Below are positions 1 to 12,404 of a stretch of 64,000 nucleotides of DNA, piece after piece. Source of the DNA: Tistrella mobilis (GTDB lineage: Bacteria > Pseudomonadota > Alphaproteobacteria > Tistrellales > Tistrellaceae); contig NZ_CP121017.1 in the NCBI RefSeq assembly GCF_041468085.1, forward strand, positions 1 to 64,000, in the 5' to 3' direction. The translations under genes were made by a program, and so were the position numbers. The notes beneath the pieces are model-generated. The model ran no database searches. It was not told the origin of the DNA and saw only the letters and a program-made list of their open reading frames with translations. The number at the start of each line of letters is the position of its first letter. The first letter of the stretch is position 1.

Positions 1-1
1 C

Positions 2-1621
2 GTGGCCCGAGAGGGGGCGGCGCGGTTGCCGTTCGTCCGCATGAAGCCGGACGACCCCCGCCAACTCCGACTGCCGCTGCCCATGACCTCGGTTTCCGAT
101 CCCGCTGACTTCGCCGAATATGAGGCACAATGGGCCCGTGTGCGCGACTCGCTCCGCAACGAGTTCGGTGATGCTGCATTCTATTCCTGGTTGAAGCCGT
201 TGGCTCTCGCTTCGGTCGCCGATGGCCGGGTGACGATCCAGGTGCCGACCCGCTTCATGCGCGACTGGGTGGTGTCGCATTATGCCGACCGCATCCGCGT
301 GCTGTGGTCGTGGGAGAACCCGGCGGTCCGCCGGGTCGATATCGCCGTGGCCGGTGTGAAACCCGTTGCCGCAGAGGCTGCGGCCCGGTCAGCCGCCCGG
401 CCTGCGGAGGTCGTGGATCTGCCGCCGGTGCCGATGGCCATGACGGCACCCGTGGCTTCCAGATCCGCCGTTGCTGCTGCCGCCCCGGCGCGGGCCGCGA
501 CACCGCGTGCCGCCTCGGCGGCGGCGCCTGCGATCGTCATGGCCGATGGGGATGCCGAGGCGGAGGCGGGCAGCCGCGCGGCGGAGCGGATCGATCAGTG
601 GTCGGCCGGGCTGGACCCGCGCTTCACCTTCGACAATTTCGTTTGCGGCAAGCCCAATGAACTGGCCCATGCGGCGGCGCTGCGCGTTGCCGAAAGCGAA
701 ACGGTCCAGTTCAATCCACTGTTCCTCTATGGCGGCGTCGGTCTGGGCAAGACCCATCTTATGCATGCCATCGCCTGGCATATCCGCGGCCGCAATCCGC
801 GCCGCAAGGTCGTCTATATGTCGGCCGAAAAATTCATGTACGAGTTCATCCGGGCGCTGCGCTACAAGGACACCATGGCGTTCAAGGAGCAGTTCCGCTC
901 CGTGGACGTGCTGATGATCGACGACGTGCAGTTCATCAGCGGCAAGGACTCGACCCAGGAAGAGTTCTTCCACACCTTCAACGCGCTGGTGGATCAGAAT
1001 CGCCAGATCGTGGTTTCCGGTGACCGCTCGCCTTCGGACCTGGATGGTATGGAAGAGCGGCTGCGCTCCCGCCTCGGCTGGGGCATGGTCGCCGACATTC
1101 ATCCCACCACCTATGAACTGCGCCTCGGCATCTTGCAGCAGAAGGCGGATCAGCTGGGTGCGGTGGTGCCGGTGAAGGTGCTGGAATTCCTGGCCCACAA
1201 GATCGCCTCCAATGTCCGCGAGCTGGAGGGTGCCCTCAACCGTGTCGTCGCCCATGCGACCCTGGTCGGCCGGGCGATCACGCTGGAGACCACCCAGGAA
1301 GTGCTCCAGGATCTGCTGCGCGCCAACGAGCGCCGGCTGACGATCGAGGACATCCAGAAGCGGGTGGCCGAGCATTTCAACATCCGGGTCTCGGACATGC
1401 ACTCCGCCCGGCGCTCGCGCGCCATCGCGCGGCCGCGGCAGGTGGCGATGTACCTGGCCAAGCAGCTCACTCAGTCGAGCCTGCCCGAGATCGGCCGCAA
1501 ATTCGGTGGCCGCGACCACACCACGGTGATGCACGCGGTCAAGAAGGTCGAGGAACTGGCCGGTCAGGATGCCGGTTTCTCCGACGATATCGAGCTGCTG
1601 CGGCGGATGCTGGAAAGCTGA
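2..1621 (+). CDS. dnaA: Chromosomal replication initiator DnaA
   Basis: Initiator ATPase that binds DnaA boxes and melts oriC. Domain I lies near residues 38-110, followed by a long Ala/Pro-rich linker (about 115-190). The AAA+ domain has Walker [10 protein letters not shown] near residue 243 and Walker B Asp-Asp at 307-308. The C-terminal domain IV carries the DnaA signature [11 protein letters not shown] near residue 502. The protein is 539 residues if read from the GTG at base 2. In-frame ATGs at 41 and 83 are alternatives, and 83 fits the usual distance to domain I best. The window edge hides any upstream start, promoter or ribosome site. It is followed by dnaN, recF and gyrB in the classical order. 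Identity is certain; the start is not. Confidence 0.96.
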   Translation: MAREGAARLPFVRMKPDDPRQLRLPLPMTSVSDPADFAEYEAQWARVRDSLRNEFGDAAFYSWLKPLALASVADGRVTIQVPTRFMRDWVVSHYADRIRVLWSWENPAVRRVDIAVAGVKPVAAEAAARSAARPAEVVDLPPVPMAMTAPVASRSAVAAAAPARAATPRAASAAAPAIVMADGDAEAEAGSRAAERIDQWSAGLDPRFTFDNFVCGKPNELAHAAALRVAESETVQFNPLFLYGGVGLGKTHLMHAIAWHIRGRNPRRKVVYMSAEKFMYEFIRALRYKDTMAFKEQFRSVDVLMIDDVQFISGKDSTQEEFFHTFNALVDQNRQIVVSGDRSPSDLDGMEERLRSRLGWGMVADIHPTTYELRLGILQQKADQLGAVVPVKVLEFLAHKIASNVRELEGALNRVVAHATLVGRAITLETTQEVLQDLLRANERRLTIEDIQKRVAEHFNIRVSDMHSARRSRAIARPRQVAMYLAKQLTQSSLPEIGRKFGGRDHTTVMHAVKKVEELAGQDAGFSDDIELLRRMLES

Positions 1622-1826
1622 ACGGAGCCATCCGTCCCGTCCCGGCTGCGCGGTCCGCGCCCCGGTGAAATCTGCCGTCGCACTGGCTTCACGCGCGCGC
1701 GGGCGGTATACTCCTAGCCCCTGACGGGGCCAGAGTCCGGAACCGTCTCCGGGGCCGTCACCGCCCTCTCAGATCTGCCGGCCGGGCATGCCCCAAGCCG
1801 ATCGACAGCCCTCACCGGGAGCGCAC

Positions 1827-2948
1827 ATGAAGCTGACCATCGAACGCGCCGCCCTGCTCCGCGCGCTGACCCACGTGCAGAGCGTCGTCGAGCGCCGCAA
1901 CACGATTCCGATCCTGGCCAATGTGCAGGTCGAGGCGGAAGCCTCGGGCCGGCTTCGCCTGACCGCCACCGATCTGGATCTGTCGGTGGTGGAGGATGTG
2001 CCGGCGACGGTGGGGCAGCCGGGGCGGACCACCGTGCCGGCGCACACGCTGCACGACATCGTCCGCAAGCTGCCCGACGGAGCCGAGGTCGAGCTGGCGC
2101 TTGATGCCGCCAAGGGCCAGGTGAAGCTGACTGCCGGGCGCTACGCTTCGGCGCTGTCGGTGCTGCCGGCCGAGGATTTCCCCGAGATCGCCGAGGGCAA
2201 CCTGCCCTTCGCCTTTTCGCTGCCGGCCGAGGAGCTGAAGCGGCTGATCGATAAGACCCGCTTCGCAATCTCCACCGAAGAGACGCGCTACTACCTGAAC
2301 GGTATCTATCTGCATGTGGCCGAAGGGCCGGATGGCCGCCGGCTGCGTGCGGTCGCGACCGATGGTCACCGCTTGGCGCGTGTCGAGGCGGATGTACCAG
2401 AAGGCGCGGCCGGCATGCCTGGCGTGATCGTGCCCCGCAAGGCGGTGGGCGAGTTGCGCAAGCTGGTCGACGAGGTCGAGGCTGAGGTGTCTGTGGCACT
2501 GTCGGAAACCAAGATCCGCTTCGTCTTCGGCGATGTGGTCCTGGTCTCGAAGCTGATCGACGGCTCGTTCCCGGATTACGAGCGGGTGATCCCGGCGGGC
2601 AACGACAAGATGGTGCGCATCGACTGCAAGCCCTTCGCGGCCGCGGTGGATCGTGTCGCCACGATTTCGAGCGAGAAGTCGCGCGCCGTACGGTTCTCGC
2701 TCACCGATGGCCGGCTTGATCTTGCCGTGACCAGCCCGGATAACGGCTCGGCAAGTGAAGAGCTGACGGTCGACTACGAAGGCCAGCACATCGATATCGG
2801 CTTCAACTCGCGCTATGTGCTTGATGTGGCCGGCCAGATCGACGGCGATCTGATGGAGCTGGCGATCGCTGACGGGGCTTCGCCGGTGGTGATCCGCGAC
2901 ACGGCGGACGCCGGTGCGCTCTATGTGCTGATGCCGATGCGGATTTGA
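1827..2948 (+). CDS. dnaN: DNA polymerase III sliding clamp, beta subunit
   Basis: Ring-shaped processivity clamp for DNA polymerase III. The protein is 373 residues, the usual length, with three clamp-fold domains. It begins MKLTIERAALL and ends YVLMPMRI, close to the family C-terminal motif that lines the protein-binding pocket. The ATG at 1827 has GGGAG just upstream. A longer frame from 1788 lacks family support. The 205-base spacer after dnaA shows no obvious DnaA box cluster. Its stop lies 65 bases before the chosen recF start, so dnaN and recF are probably cotranscribed. Confidence 0.97.
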   Translation: MKLTIERAALLRALTHVQSVVERRNTIPILANVQVEAEASGRLRLTATDLDLSVVEDVPATVGQPGRTTVPAHTLHDIVRKLPDGAEVELALDAAKGQVKLTAGRYASALSVLPAEDFPEIAEGNLPFAFSLPAEELKRLIDKTRFAISTEETRYYLNGIYLHVAEGPDGRRLRAVATDGHRLARVEADVPEGAAGMPGVIVPRKAVGELRKLVDEVEAEVSVALSETKIRFVFGDVVLVSKLIDGSFPDYERVIPAGNDKMVRIDCKPFAAAVDRVATISSEKSRAVRFSLTDGRLDLAVTSPDNGSASEELTVDYEGQHIDIGFNSRYVLDVAGQIDGDLMELAIADGASPVVIRDTADAGALYVLMPMRI

Positions 2949-3013
2949 TCACGTCCGACCTCACCGATTTTCCGGAGCGCGTGACCGGTGCCGCGTCCTT
3001 GCGGCCCGGCGTG

Positions 3014-6731
<3,718 letters not shown>

Positions 6732-6734
6732 TCT

Positions 6735-7318
6735 ATGGCCGATGATGCTCTGCAGGGACGGCAGTCATTCAAGGACGCACTGCTGATCCTTGCAGAAGCA
6801 TCGCGGAAACTGGAAGCGCAAGGGGTTGCGCGGCCGATCCTGGTGGGTGGAGCAGCTGTAGAATTCTATACGGCTGCACGCTTCATTTCGGGCGATTTTG
6901 ATATCGTTACTCCCAGCCAGGATAAACTCGAAGCGGTCTTGCGCGACTCGGCTTTGAAACGCCACGCGATGGGACGCATGGATTGCAAAATTACGCGTTG
7001 AATATTGGTATAGAGGTGGTTGGTTCACGTCTCCTGGACGGCATGGGATCGATCGACCATGTTTCGCGGATCGAATTTGAGCCGGGGTTTTATGTCGATT
7101 TTATCGGAGTGGAAGATCTGATTGCTGACCGGGTGGCGCAGGCTGATGCGACGTCTCGGTTGGATCGCGATCGCCTGGAGCAGGCGATCGTGCTGTTCAA
7201 AATGCTTGTTGACCGGATTGATCGCCCATATCTTTCTCACCAGATTGAGCAGCAGGCACCCGGACGATCCTTGGAATGGTTCGAGGTCGAAGTCTATGCG
7301 TTTCCTGGGAAAATATGA
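6735..7318 (+). pseudogene. Nucleotidyltransferase-fold protein, frameshifted
   Basis: Two consecutive reading frames together look like one nucleotidyltransferase-fold protein of the DUF6036/AbiEii-like kind. The first frame (6735-7001, 88 residues) has LVGGAAVEFYT followed by SGDFDIV, the GG...D-x-D nucleotidyltransferase signature. The second frame (open from 6983 to 7318) continues with GIEVVGSRLLDG and GVEDLIADRVAQ, the expected C-terminal half. The switch lies near 6975-6990, close to a run of four A. One lost base, a sequencing error or programmed slippage could explain it. GC is clearly lower than in gyrB, which points to transfer. Members of this fold include toxin-antitoxin toxins, but that role is not shown here. 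Confidence 0.7.
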
Positions 7319-7481
7319 CGACTTCACCCGCGAACAGGCGCGCCGCGCCCGCGAGATCGGGCTGACGGATGATGTCGTGCAGCGCTTGCGGACCCGGGAT
7401 GAAACTCGCACACCATCCAAGCTGATTCTGTTGGCAGCCATCCGAGAACGCAGTCAGGATGAAGACGCGCCGGTCTGGTAG
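7296..7481 (+). CDS. Small hypothetical protein, partner of nucleotidyltransferase
   Basis: A 61-residue, highly charged protein that begins MRFLGKYDDFTREQARRA and has no membrane segment. It starts inside the last codons of the nucleotidyltransferase reading frame (23-base overlap), so the two are translationally linked. It shares the lower GC of that gene and not of its neighbours. I do not recognise a family. A small charged protein coupled to a nucleotidyltransferase-fold gene is the arrangement of several toxin-antitoxin or regulatory pairs. The function remains unassigned. Confidence 0.55.
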   Translation: MRFLGKYDDFTREQARRAREIGLTDDVVQRLRTRDETRTPSKLILLAAIRERSQDEDAPVW

Positions 7482-7499
7482 CCGCGAGGCTCACCTGCG

Positions 7500-8315
7500 T
7501 CAATCGAACCGGAACGCCGAAACCGTCGTCTCCATCACCCGGTCGGAAAAGATCTTCCGGCCCCGTCCTTCGGGTGCCGCACCCGCGGCGACCATGAGCG
7601 GTATCAGGTGCTCTTCCGCCCGGGGCGGGTGGCAGAGCCGTGCCGCGGGTGCCTCCGCCCAGTGCGTCAGCGCCGCATGGCGGGCGGCGGGGGTGGCCTC
7701 TACTGCATCGGTCAGCCAGGCGTCGAAGCTGTCGGAGATCGGGGCGAAGCGCGGATCGCCATAGCCACGCATGTTGTGGAAGCTCATGCCGCTGCCCAGG
7801 ATCAACACGCCCTCGTCACGCAATGCGCCAAGGGCTGTACCGGCGGCGAGGTGGCTTGCCGGATCCAGATCATTGCGGATCGACAGCTGAACCACCGGCA
7901 GATCGGCCTCGGGGGCTGCGAGCAGCAGCGGGATGAACATGCCGTGGTCGAAACCGCGCGCGGGGTCGACATGGGCGGCGAGGTCGGCGGCCCTCAGCAG
8001 ATCGACTACCCGGGCGGCGAGGGTGGGATCGCCGGGCGCCGGATAGCGCAGCTGATAGGTGTGTGGCGGGAAGCCGTAATAGTCGTAGATCAGCTCCGGC
8101 GCCGCGGCACCGGTGACGGCAAAATCGTCGGTCATCCAGTGGGCGGAGACCATCAGGATCGCGCGCGGCCGCACCGGCAGCCCGACGATCAGCCCGCGCA
8201 GAAAGTCGCCCATGCGGGCCCAGGTGTCGCGGGGCGTCCAGTCCATGAAGAAGCAGGGGCCGCCGCCATGGGGGATGTAGATTGCGGGTATGCGCGCGGT
8301 CGCGGCCTGGCTCAT
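7500..8315 (-). CDS. LigB/YgiD-type extradiol dioxygenase (DOPA dioxygenase family)
   Basis: A 271-residue protein of the class III extradiol ring-cleavage dioxygenase family (LigB/YgiD, 4,5-DOPA dioxygenase). Characteristic stretches are IPHGGGPCFF near residue 14, MVSAHWMTDD near 54 and FDHGMFIPLLL near 122. These supply the histidines expected to hold the metal (His-16, His-58, His-123), and a later conserved His lies in the HPPRAEEHLIPL segment. It is probably a cytosolic Zn- or Fe-dependent dioxygenase acting on a catechol; the natural substrate cannot be read from sequence. It is convergent with the small ORF at 7481, and its start faces the penicillin-binding protein gene. Confidence 0.85.
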   Translation of the reverse strand: MSQAATARIPAIYIPHGGGPCFFMDWTPRDTWARMGDFLRGLIVGLPVRPRAILMVSAHWMTDDFAVTGAAAPELIYDYYGFPPHTYQLRYPAPGDPTLAARVVDLLRAADLAAHVDPARGFDHGMFIPLLLAAPEADLPVVQLSIRNDLDPASHLAAGTALGALRDEGVLILGSGMSFHNMRGYGDPRFAPISDSFDAWLTDAVEATPAARHAALTHWAEAPAARLCHPPRAEEHLIPLMVAAGAAPEGRGRKIFSDRVMETTVSAFRFD

Positions 8316-8556
8316 GGGGGCGTCCTCCGGCTGGGGTTCGATCCCGAGTATGCGTCTACGGACTGATCCGGCAAAGTCGCATGAAGGTCACGACCTGGAA
8401 CAGGCCGTTCCACGTAGTGTCCGCAAGTGCAAAGTCATTGTTCCCGCCCCGTTCCGAGACCTGCCATCCATGCGCCGAGCCTCAGTTCCCGTCCGTCGTG
8501 ATCCCGTGCTGTCGCCGGCTGCCGCCGAGGTCCCGGGACGGGATGGCCCGCTTCTG

Positions 8557-10650
8557 ATGGCAGAGCGCCGCCCCTCTGGCGGTGAGGCCAGAGCATCGGG
8601 TCGTGGTGGCGGCAACGGGCGTCGTGGAGCGGGAAGGGGGGGGACCGGTGGCCGCGGCGGTCGGCCGCCGCGACGCTGGTTGCGCCGGGTCGGCATCGCT
8701 GCTGGCGTGGTGGCGCTGGTCTTTGCCGGCTACATCGCCTGGGTGTTGCGCGATCTGCCGTCGCTGGATGAACTGAACAAGCCTGCGGCGGAGCCGGGCA
8801 TCACCGTGCTGGCGCGCGATGGTACCGCAATCGCCGTCTACGGCCGGCTGACCGGCCGCCAGATCACCGTCAACGATCTGCCGCCGGCCCTGGTCGAGGC
8901 GGTGCTTTCCACCGAAGACCGGCGGTTCTACGAGCATCCCGGTATCGACATCTTCGGCATCGGTCGCGCGGTCTATGCCAATCTTTCGGCCGGCCGGGTG
9001 GTGCAGGGCGGCAGCACCATCACCCAGCAGCTGGCCAAGATGCTGTTCCTGACTCCGGAACGCTCTTTCGAGCGTAAGCTGCGCGAAGCGGTGATGGCGC
9101 TCCGCCTGGAGGCGGTCTACGACAAGAACGAGATCCTGGCCCGCTATCTGAACCGGGCCTATTTCGGCGCCGGCGCCTATGGCATCGACGCGGCGGCGCG
9201 GCGCTATTTCGACAAGCCGGTCGAGGAGCTTGATGTCGGCCAGTCTGCGATGCTCGCGGGTTTGCTCCAGGCCCCCTCGGCCTATGCACCGACCTCTGCG
9301 GCCGAGCGGGCGGAGCGGCGGATGAGGGCGGTGGTCCAGAACCTGGTCGATGTCGGCTATCTGACGCCGGAGGCAGCGAAAGAGGTGCGGGTGCCCAAGC
9401 TCGCTCCCTCGGCCCGGGCGACGGTGGGCGCCACCAACCGGCGCTGGTTCGCCGACTGGGTGCTGGACCAGCTCTCGGCCCATATCGAGCCCACCACCCG
9501 CGACATCGTGGTCCGCACCAGCCTGGATGCGGAGTTGCAGAGTGCCGCGGAAGCCGCGGTGAGCGAGGTGCTGGCAGCCGACGGGCCGCAACTCAAGGCG
9601 GGCCAGGGAGCTTTTGTGGCGGTGGCGCCTGATGGCGGCGTTCTGGCGATGGTCGGCGGCCGTGACTATCGCACCAGCCAGTTCAACCGCGCGACCCAGG
9701 CCTGGCGGCAGCCGGGGTCCACCTTCAAGCTCTTCACCTTTCTGGCCGCGCTGGAAGCGGGTTGGGCGCCGGACAGCCTGGTACTGGATGCGCCGGTGAC
9801 GGTAGATGGCTGGTCGCCGGCCAATTTCGAGCCGGAATATGCGGGCGAAGTGCCGCTGGCGCAGGTCGCGGCGCGCTCGCTCAACACCGCAACCGTGCGG
9901 GTGGCCGAAGAAGTCGGGCGTGATCGGGTGATTGCCACTGCCCGCCGGCTTGGCCTGTCGGGCGACCTGCCGCGGGTGCCGAGCGTGACTCTGGGGACCG
10001 GTTCCGAGACCCTGCTGGAGATGACCGCGGCCTATGCGGCACTTGCCAATCAGGGCCGTCCTGTCCAGCCCTGGGCCATCGAGGACGTGCGGGCGGCTGA
10101 CGGGAGCGTGCTTTATCAGCGTACGGCGCCGGACCCTGTCGAGCCGGTTCTGTCGGCCCATACCGTCGAGGCGATCAACGCCATGCTGGTCAAGGCGGTG
10201 GAGACGGGGACCGGCCGTGCCGCTCAGCTGCGGGGCGCCGTCATCGCGGGCAAGACCGGCACGACCCAGGACTACCGTGACGCCTGGTTCATCGGCTATA
10301 CCGGCGCCGTCTCGGCCGGTGTCTGGGTTGGCAATGATGATGACGCGCCCATGCGCGGCGTGACCGGTGGCCGGCTGCCGGCCAAGATCTGGGCGCGGGC
10401 GATGTCGGAAGGTGGCGGCCGGATGATGCTGGTGCCGCCGCCGGTGCTGGAGACCAAGGCACCGGCACCGGTGCCCCCACCGTCGGATGATCCGCTCTCG
10501 CGCCTGCTGCGCGGCCTGTTCGGTGAGGAGACGACAGAGCCCTCTCAGCCTGGGCGCCCGTCGGCACCGCAGCCTGCTCACCCGGCACCTTCCCAGCCGT
10601 CACGACTTTCGAACCCACCGGCCTTCCCCGGGGAGCGTTTCGACCGCTGA
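8557..10650 (+). CDS. Class A penicillin-binding protein (PBP1A-type)
   Basis: Bifunctional peptidoglycan glycosyltransferase and transpeptidase. From the ATG at 8557 it has 697 residues. A Gly/Arg-rich cytoplasmic tail (residues 8-40) precedes one membrane anchor (about 45-64). The GT51 domain contains EDRRFYEHPGID (Glu near 122) and GGSTITQQLAKMLFL. The transpeptidase domain has the SxxK motif STFK (Ser near 388), SLN near 442 and KTGTT near 566. The C-terminus is a Pro-rich tail. An ATG at 8470 would lengthen the tail; 8557 is preferred because the preceding region is poorly constrained. It acts in the periplasm in cell-wall synthesis. Confidence 0.93.
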   Translation: MAERRPSGGEARASGRGGGNGRRGAGRGGTGGRGGRPPRRWLRRVGIAAGVVALVFAGYIAWVLRDLPSLDELNKPAAEPGITVLARDGTAIAVYGRLTGRQITVNDLPPALVEAVLSTEDRRFYEHPGIDIFGIGRAVYANLSAGRVVQGGSTITQQLAKMLFLTPERSFERKLREAVMALRLEAVYDKNEILARYLNRAYFGAGAYGIDAAARRYFDKPVEELDVGQSAMLAGLLQAPSAYAPTSAAERAERRMRAVVQNLVDVGYLTPEAAKEVRVPKLAPSARATVGATNRRWFADWVLDQLSAHIEPTTRDIVVRTSLDAELQSAAEAAVSEVLAADGPQLKAGQGAFVAVAPDGGVLAMVGGRDYRTSQFNRATQAWRQPGSTFKLFTFLAALEAGWAPDSLVLDAPVTVDGWSPANFEPEYAGEVPLAQVAARSLNTATVRVAEEVGRDRVIATARRLGLSGDLPRVPSVTLGTGSETLLEMTAAYAALANQGRPVQPWAIEDVRAADGSVLYQRTAPDPVEPVLSAHTVEAINAMLVKAVETGTGRAAQLRGAVIAGKTGTTQDYRDAWFIGYTGAVSAGVWVGNDDDAPMRGVTGGRLPAKIWARAMSEGGGRMMLVPPPVLETKAPAPVPPPSDDPLSRLLRGLFGEETTEPSQPGRPSAPQPAHPAPSQPSRLSNPPAFPGERFDR

Positions 10651-10664
10651 CGGCGAATGCCGGT

Positions 10665-11885
10665 TCAGGCCGGCCGGTTGGGCCGGTGGACCAGCAGCCT
10701 GTTGGCGGTGAGGGCAATGGTGGCGAGTACCAGGATGGTGCCCGCGATCGGGATCGGCGTGCCGTCGGCAAGCGGCGCCGTGGCGGCAGCGACGATACCG
10801 CCCGTGGTCATCTGGGTGCTGCCGATCAGCGCGCTGGCGGTGCCGGCCATGTGGGGATAGGGCAGAATGGCCGCGGTGAAGGCCTGAGGCAGGGCGAAAC
10901 CGGCACCGGCAAGCAGGAAAGCGGCGCCGGCGGTGACGCCAAGGGCGCTGTCGGTGCCGGTCAGCGCCTGGGCCAGCATGACCAGGCCGCCGGTTGCCAT
11001 CAGGCAGAGTCCGATGGTCAGCAGACGCAGCGAGCCCAGCCGCATCACCAGCCGCCCGCCGATACCGGCACCGGCCACATAGCCGGCGACGGCCAGACCG
11101 AAATAGAGACCGAAACGCTCAGGCCGGATGCCGTAGCCCTCGATCAGCAGCACCGAGGAATTCGACACCCAGGCGAAAAGCGCGCCGAAGGCGGAGCAGG
11201 TGCAGATGCCCAGACCCACGAAACGGCGGTCGTGGAGCAGGTCGCTCATCGCCCGCAGGATGGCGACCGGCCGGATCCGGCTGAGATCGCGATTGGTGAT
11301 CGGCTCCGGCAGAATGGTGACGGCGCTTGCGATCAGCAGAATGCCGAGCACACCGAGGGCGGCGAAATTGCCGCGCCAGCCGAACAGCACCTCGATCTGC
11401 CCGCCGATCATCGGTGCCACCATGGGGGCGAGCGCGGTTGCGGAGGTGATCGAGGCAAAGATCGATCCGGCGCGTTCGGGCGGAAACAGGTCGCGGACCA
11501 GGGCGCGGCCGATCACGGCACCCGCACAGGCGCCTGCCCCCTGCAGCACCCGGGCCATGACCAGCTGGTCGATGGTCGCAGAATAGAGACAGAGAACCGA
11601 AGCCACGACCTGCACCGCCATGCCGGCGATCAGCACCGGCCGGCGGCCCAGCGCATCCGATACGGGGCCGTAGACCAGCTGGGCAAGGGCCAGCCCCCAC
11701 ATGTAGCCGGTCAGGGTCAGCTGTGCGGTCGCGGCATCCGCGCCCAGATCCCGCCCCATCGCCGGCAGCGAGGGGAGATAGAGATCGGTCGAGAGCGGCC
11801 CGAGGGCCGTCAGCGCGATCAGGACCAGGGTGATACCGCGGCTGGGGGCGGCACCGCGGCCGGAGCCGGGGGTGGGGGAGGACAT
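10665..11885 (-). CDS. MFS drug efflux transporter, Bcr/CflA family
   Basis: A 406-residue major facilitator with 12 predicted membrane helices. The N-terminal segment DLYLPSLPAMGRDL and the loop GPVSDALGRRPVLI between helices 2 and 3 are typical of Bcr/CflA multidrug exporters. The ATG at 11885 places the first helix (TLVLIALTALGPLSTDLY) correctly; a longer frame to 12005 adds non-conserved sequence. It is convergent with the penicillin-binding protein gene (14-base gap) and divergent from the citrate synthase homologue. Operator-like repeats lie about 100 bases upstream of its start. The substrate is unknown. Confidence 0.9.
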   Translation of the reverse strand: MSSPTPGSGRGAAPSRGITLVLIALTALGPLSTDLYLPSLPAMGRDLGADAATAQLTLTGYMWGLALAQLVYGPVSDALGRRPVLIAGMAVQVVASVLCLYSATIDQLVMARVLQGAGACAGAVIGRALVRDLFPPERAGSIFASITSATALAPMVAPMIGGQIEVLFGWRGNFAALGVLGILLIASAVTILPEPITNRDLSRIRPVAILRAMSDLLHDRRFVGLGICTCSAFGALFAWVSNSSVLLIEGYGIRPERFGLYFGLAVAGYVAGAGIGGRLVMRLGSLRLLTIGLCLMATGGLVMLAQALTGTDSALGVTAGAAFLLAGAGFALPQAFTAAILPYPHMAGTASALIGSTQMTTGGIVAAATAPLADGTPIPIAGTILVLATIALTANRLLVHRPNRPA

Positions 11886-11986
11886 TGCGGCGATGCCGAT
11901 CGGAAGCGCGTGGAGATCTGCCAGCTTATAGGCTGTCAGGCGTTGCCGGCCAAGGGGCACGCCTTGATCGCCAGGCGCACCGCAGA

Positions 11987-12053
11987 GTCTCGCTTTGTGA
12001 GACAAATTTCGCCGGACAGGATTTCACACCTTGTCTCGAAGAATACTTATGCA
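11987..12053. promoter_or_regulatory. Operator-like motifs shared with the 15.8-16.0 kb region
   Basis: A GTCTC-N7-GAGAC inverted repeat spans 11987-12003 and continues into AAATTTCG. A second motif, GTCTCGAAGAATACTTATGCA, spans 12033-12053. Near-copies of both occur at 15838-15854 and 16001-16024, upstream of the amidohydrolase and the LeuA-like operon. The pair lies between the divergent efflux pump and citrate synthase genes. The sites are seen in the sequence; binding by a common regulator is inference. Confidence 0.6.
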
Positions 12054-12081
12054 TGATGATTTCTGCTCTGGCACCTCAAAA

Positions 12082-12100
12082 ATGTCAGCGATGCTGACAT
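12082..12100. promoter_or_regulatory. Perfect inverted repeat, candidate operator
   Basis: Arms ATGTCAGC and GCTGACAT (8 bases each, perfect) flank a 3-base spacer in the efflux pump/citrate synthase intergenic region. Size and symmetry fit a dimeric repressor site. No cognate regulator lies next to it. Confidence 0.5.
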
Positions 12101-12231
12101 GTCTGTTTGAAAATAAGAACGGGATTACAGTAGGTTGTGAAATATCGGCGAACCGATGGCCGTCCGGACAGGTCTGAGACAGGTTGTTGCGTAACGGGCG
12201 TTTCCGTCATTCTATGGTGACATGTTGTCCC

Positions 12232-12278
12232 GCGATAATCGCGAATAAATTGACGGACTGCCGCCTGCGGAGTTATAT
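12232..12278 (+). promoter_or_regulatory. Promoter of the citrate synthase homologue, with small palindrome
   Basis: A TTGACG box at 12250-12255 and TTATAT at 12273-12278 are spaced by 17 bases, close to a sigma-70-type promoter. The palindrome CGCGAT-A-ATCGCG at 12232-12244 sits just upstream of the -35 box. The start codon is about 125 bases downstream, so the leader is fairly long. Confidence 0.6.
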
Positions 12279-12404
12279 CTCCCCCACATGTTGAGGCCCG
12301 GACGCAGGGGCCCCCCGGAAATCCGACGCCCGCCCCAGCGGGCGGCGCCGGCAGCGAGGGACTCCGCCGACGGAGCACGCCCCGTAGCTGGAGAGGATTT
12401 GAGC

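Noticed and set aside
1622-1826. Possible oriC in the dnaA-dnaN spacer
   Set aside because: No TTATCCACA-like boxes or AT-rich unwinding stretch were seen; the origin is probably elsewhere or upstream of the window.
10686-12056. 456-residue open frame antisense to the efflux pump
   Set aside because: Low-complexity Gly/Gln/Asp-rich translation mirroring the MFS gene; no family features.
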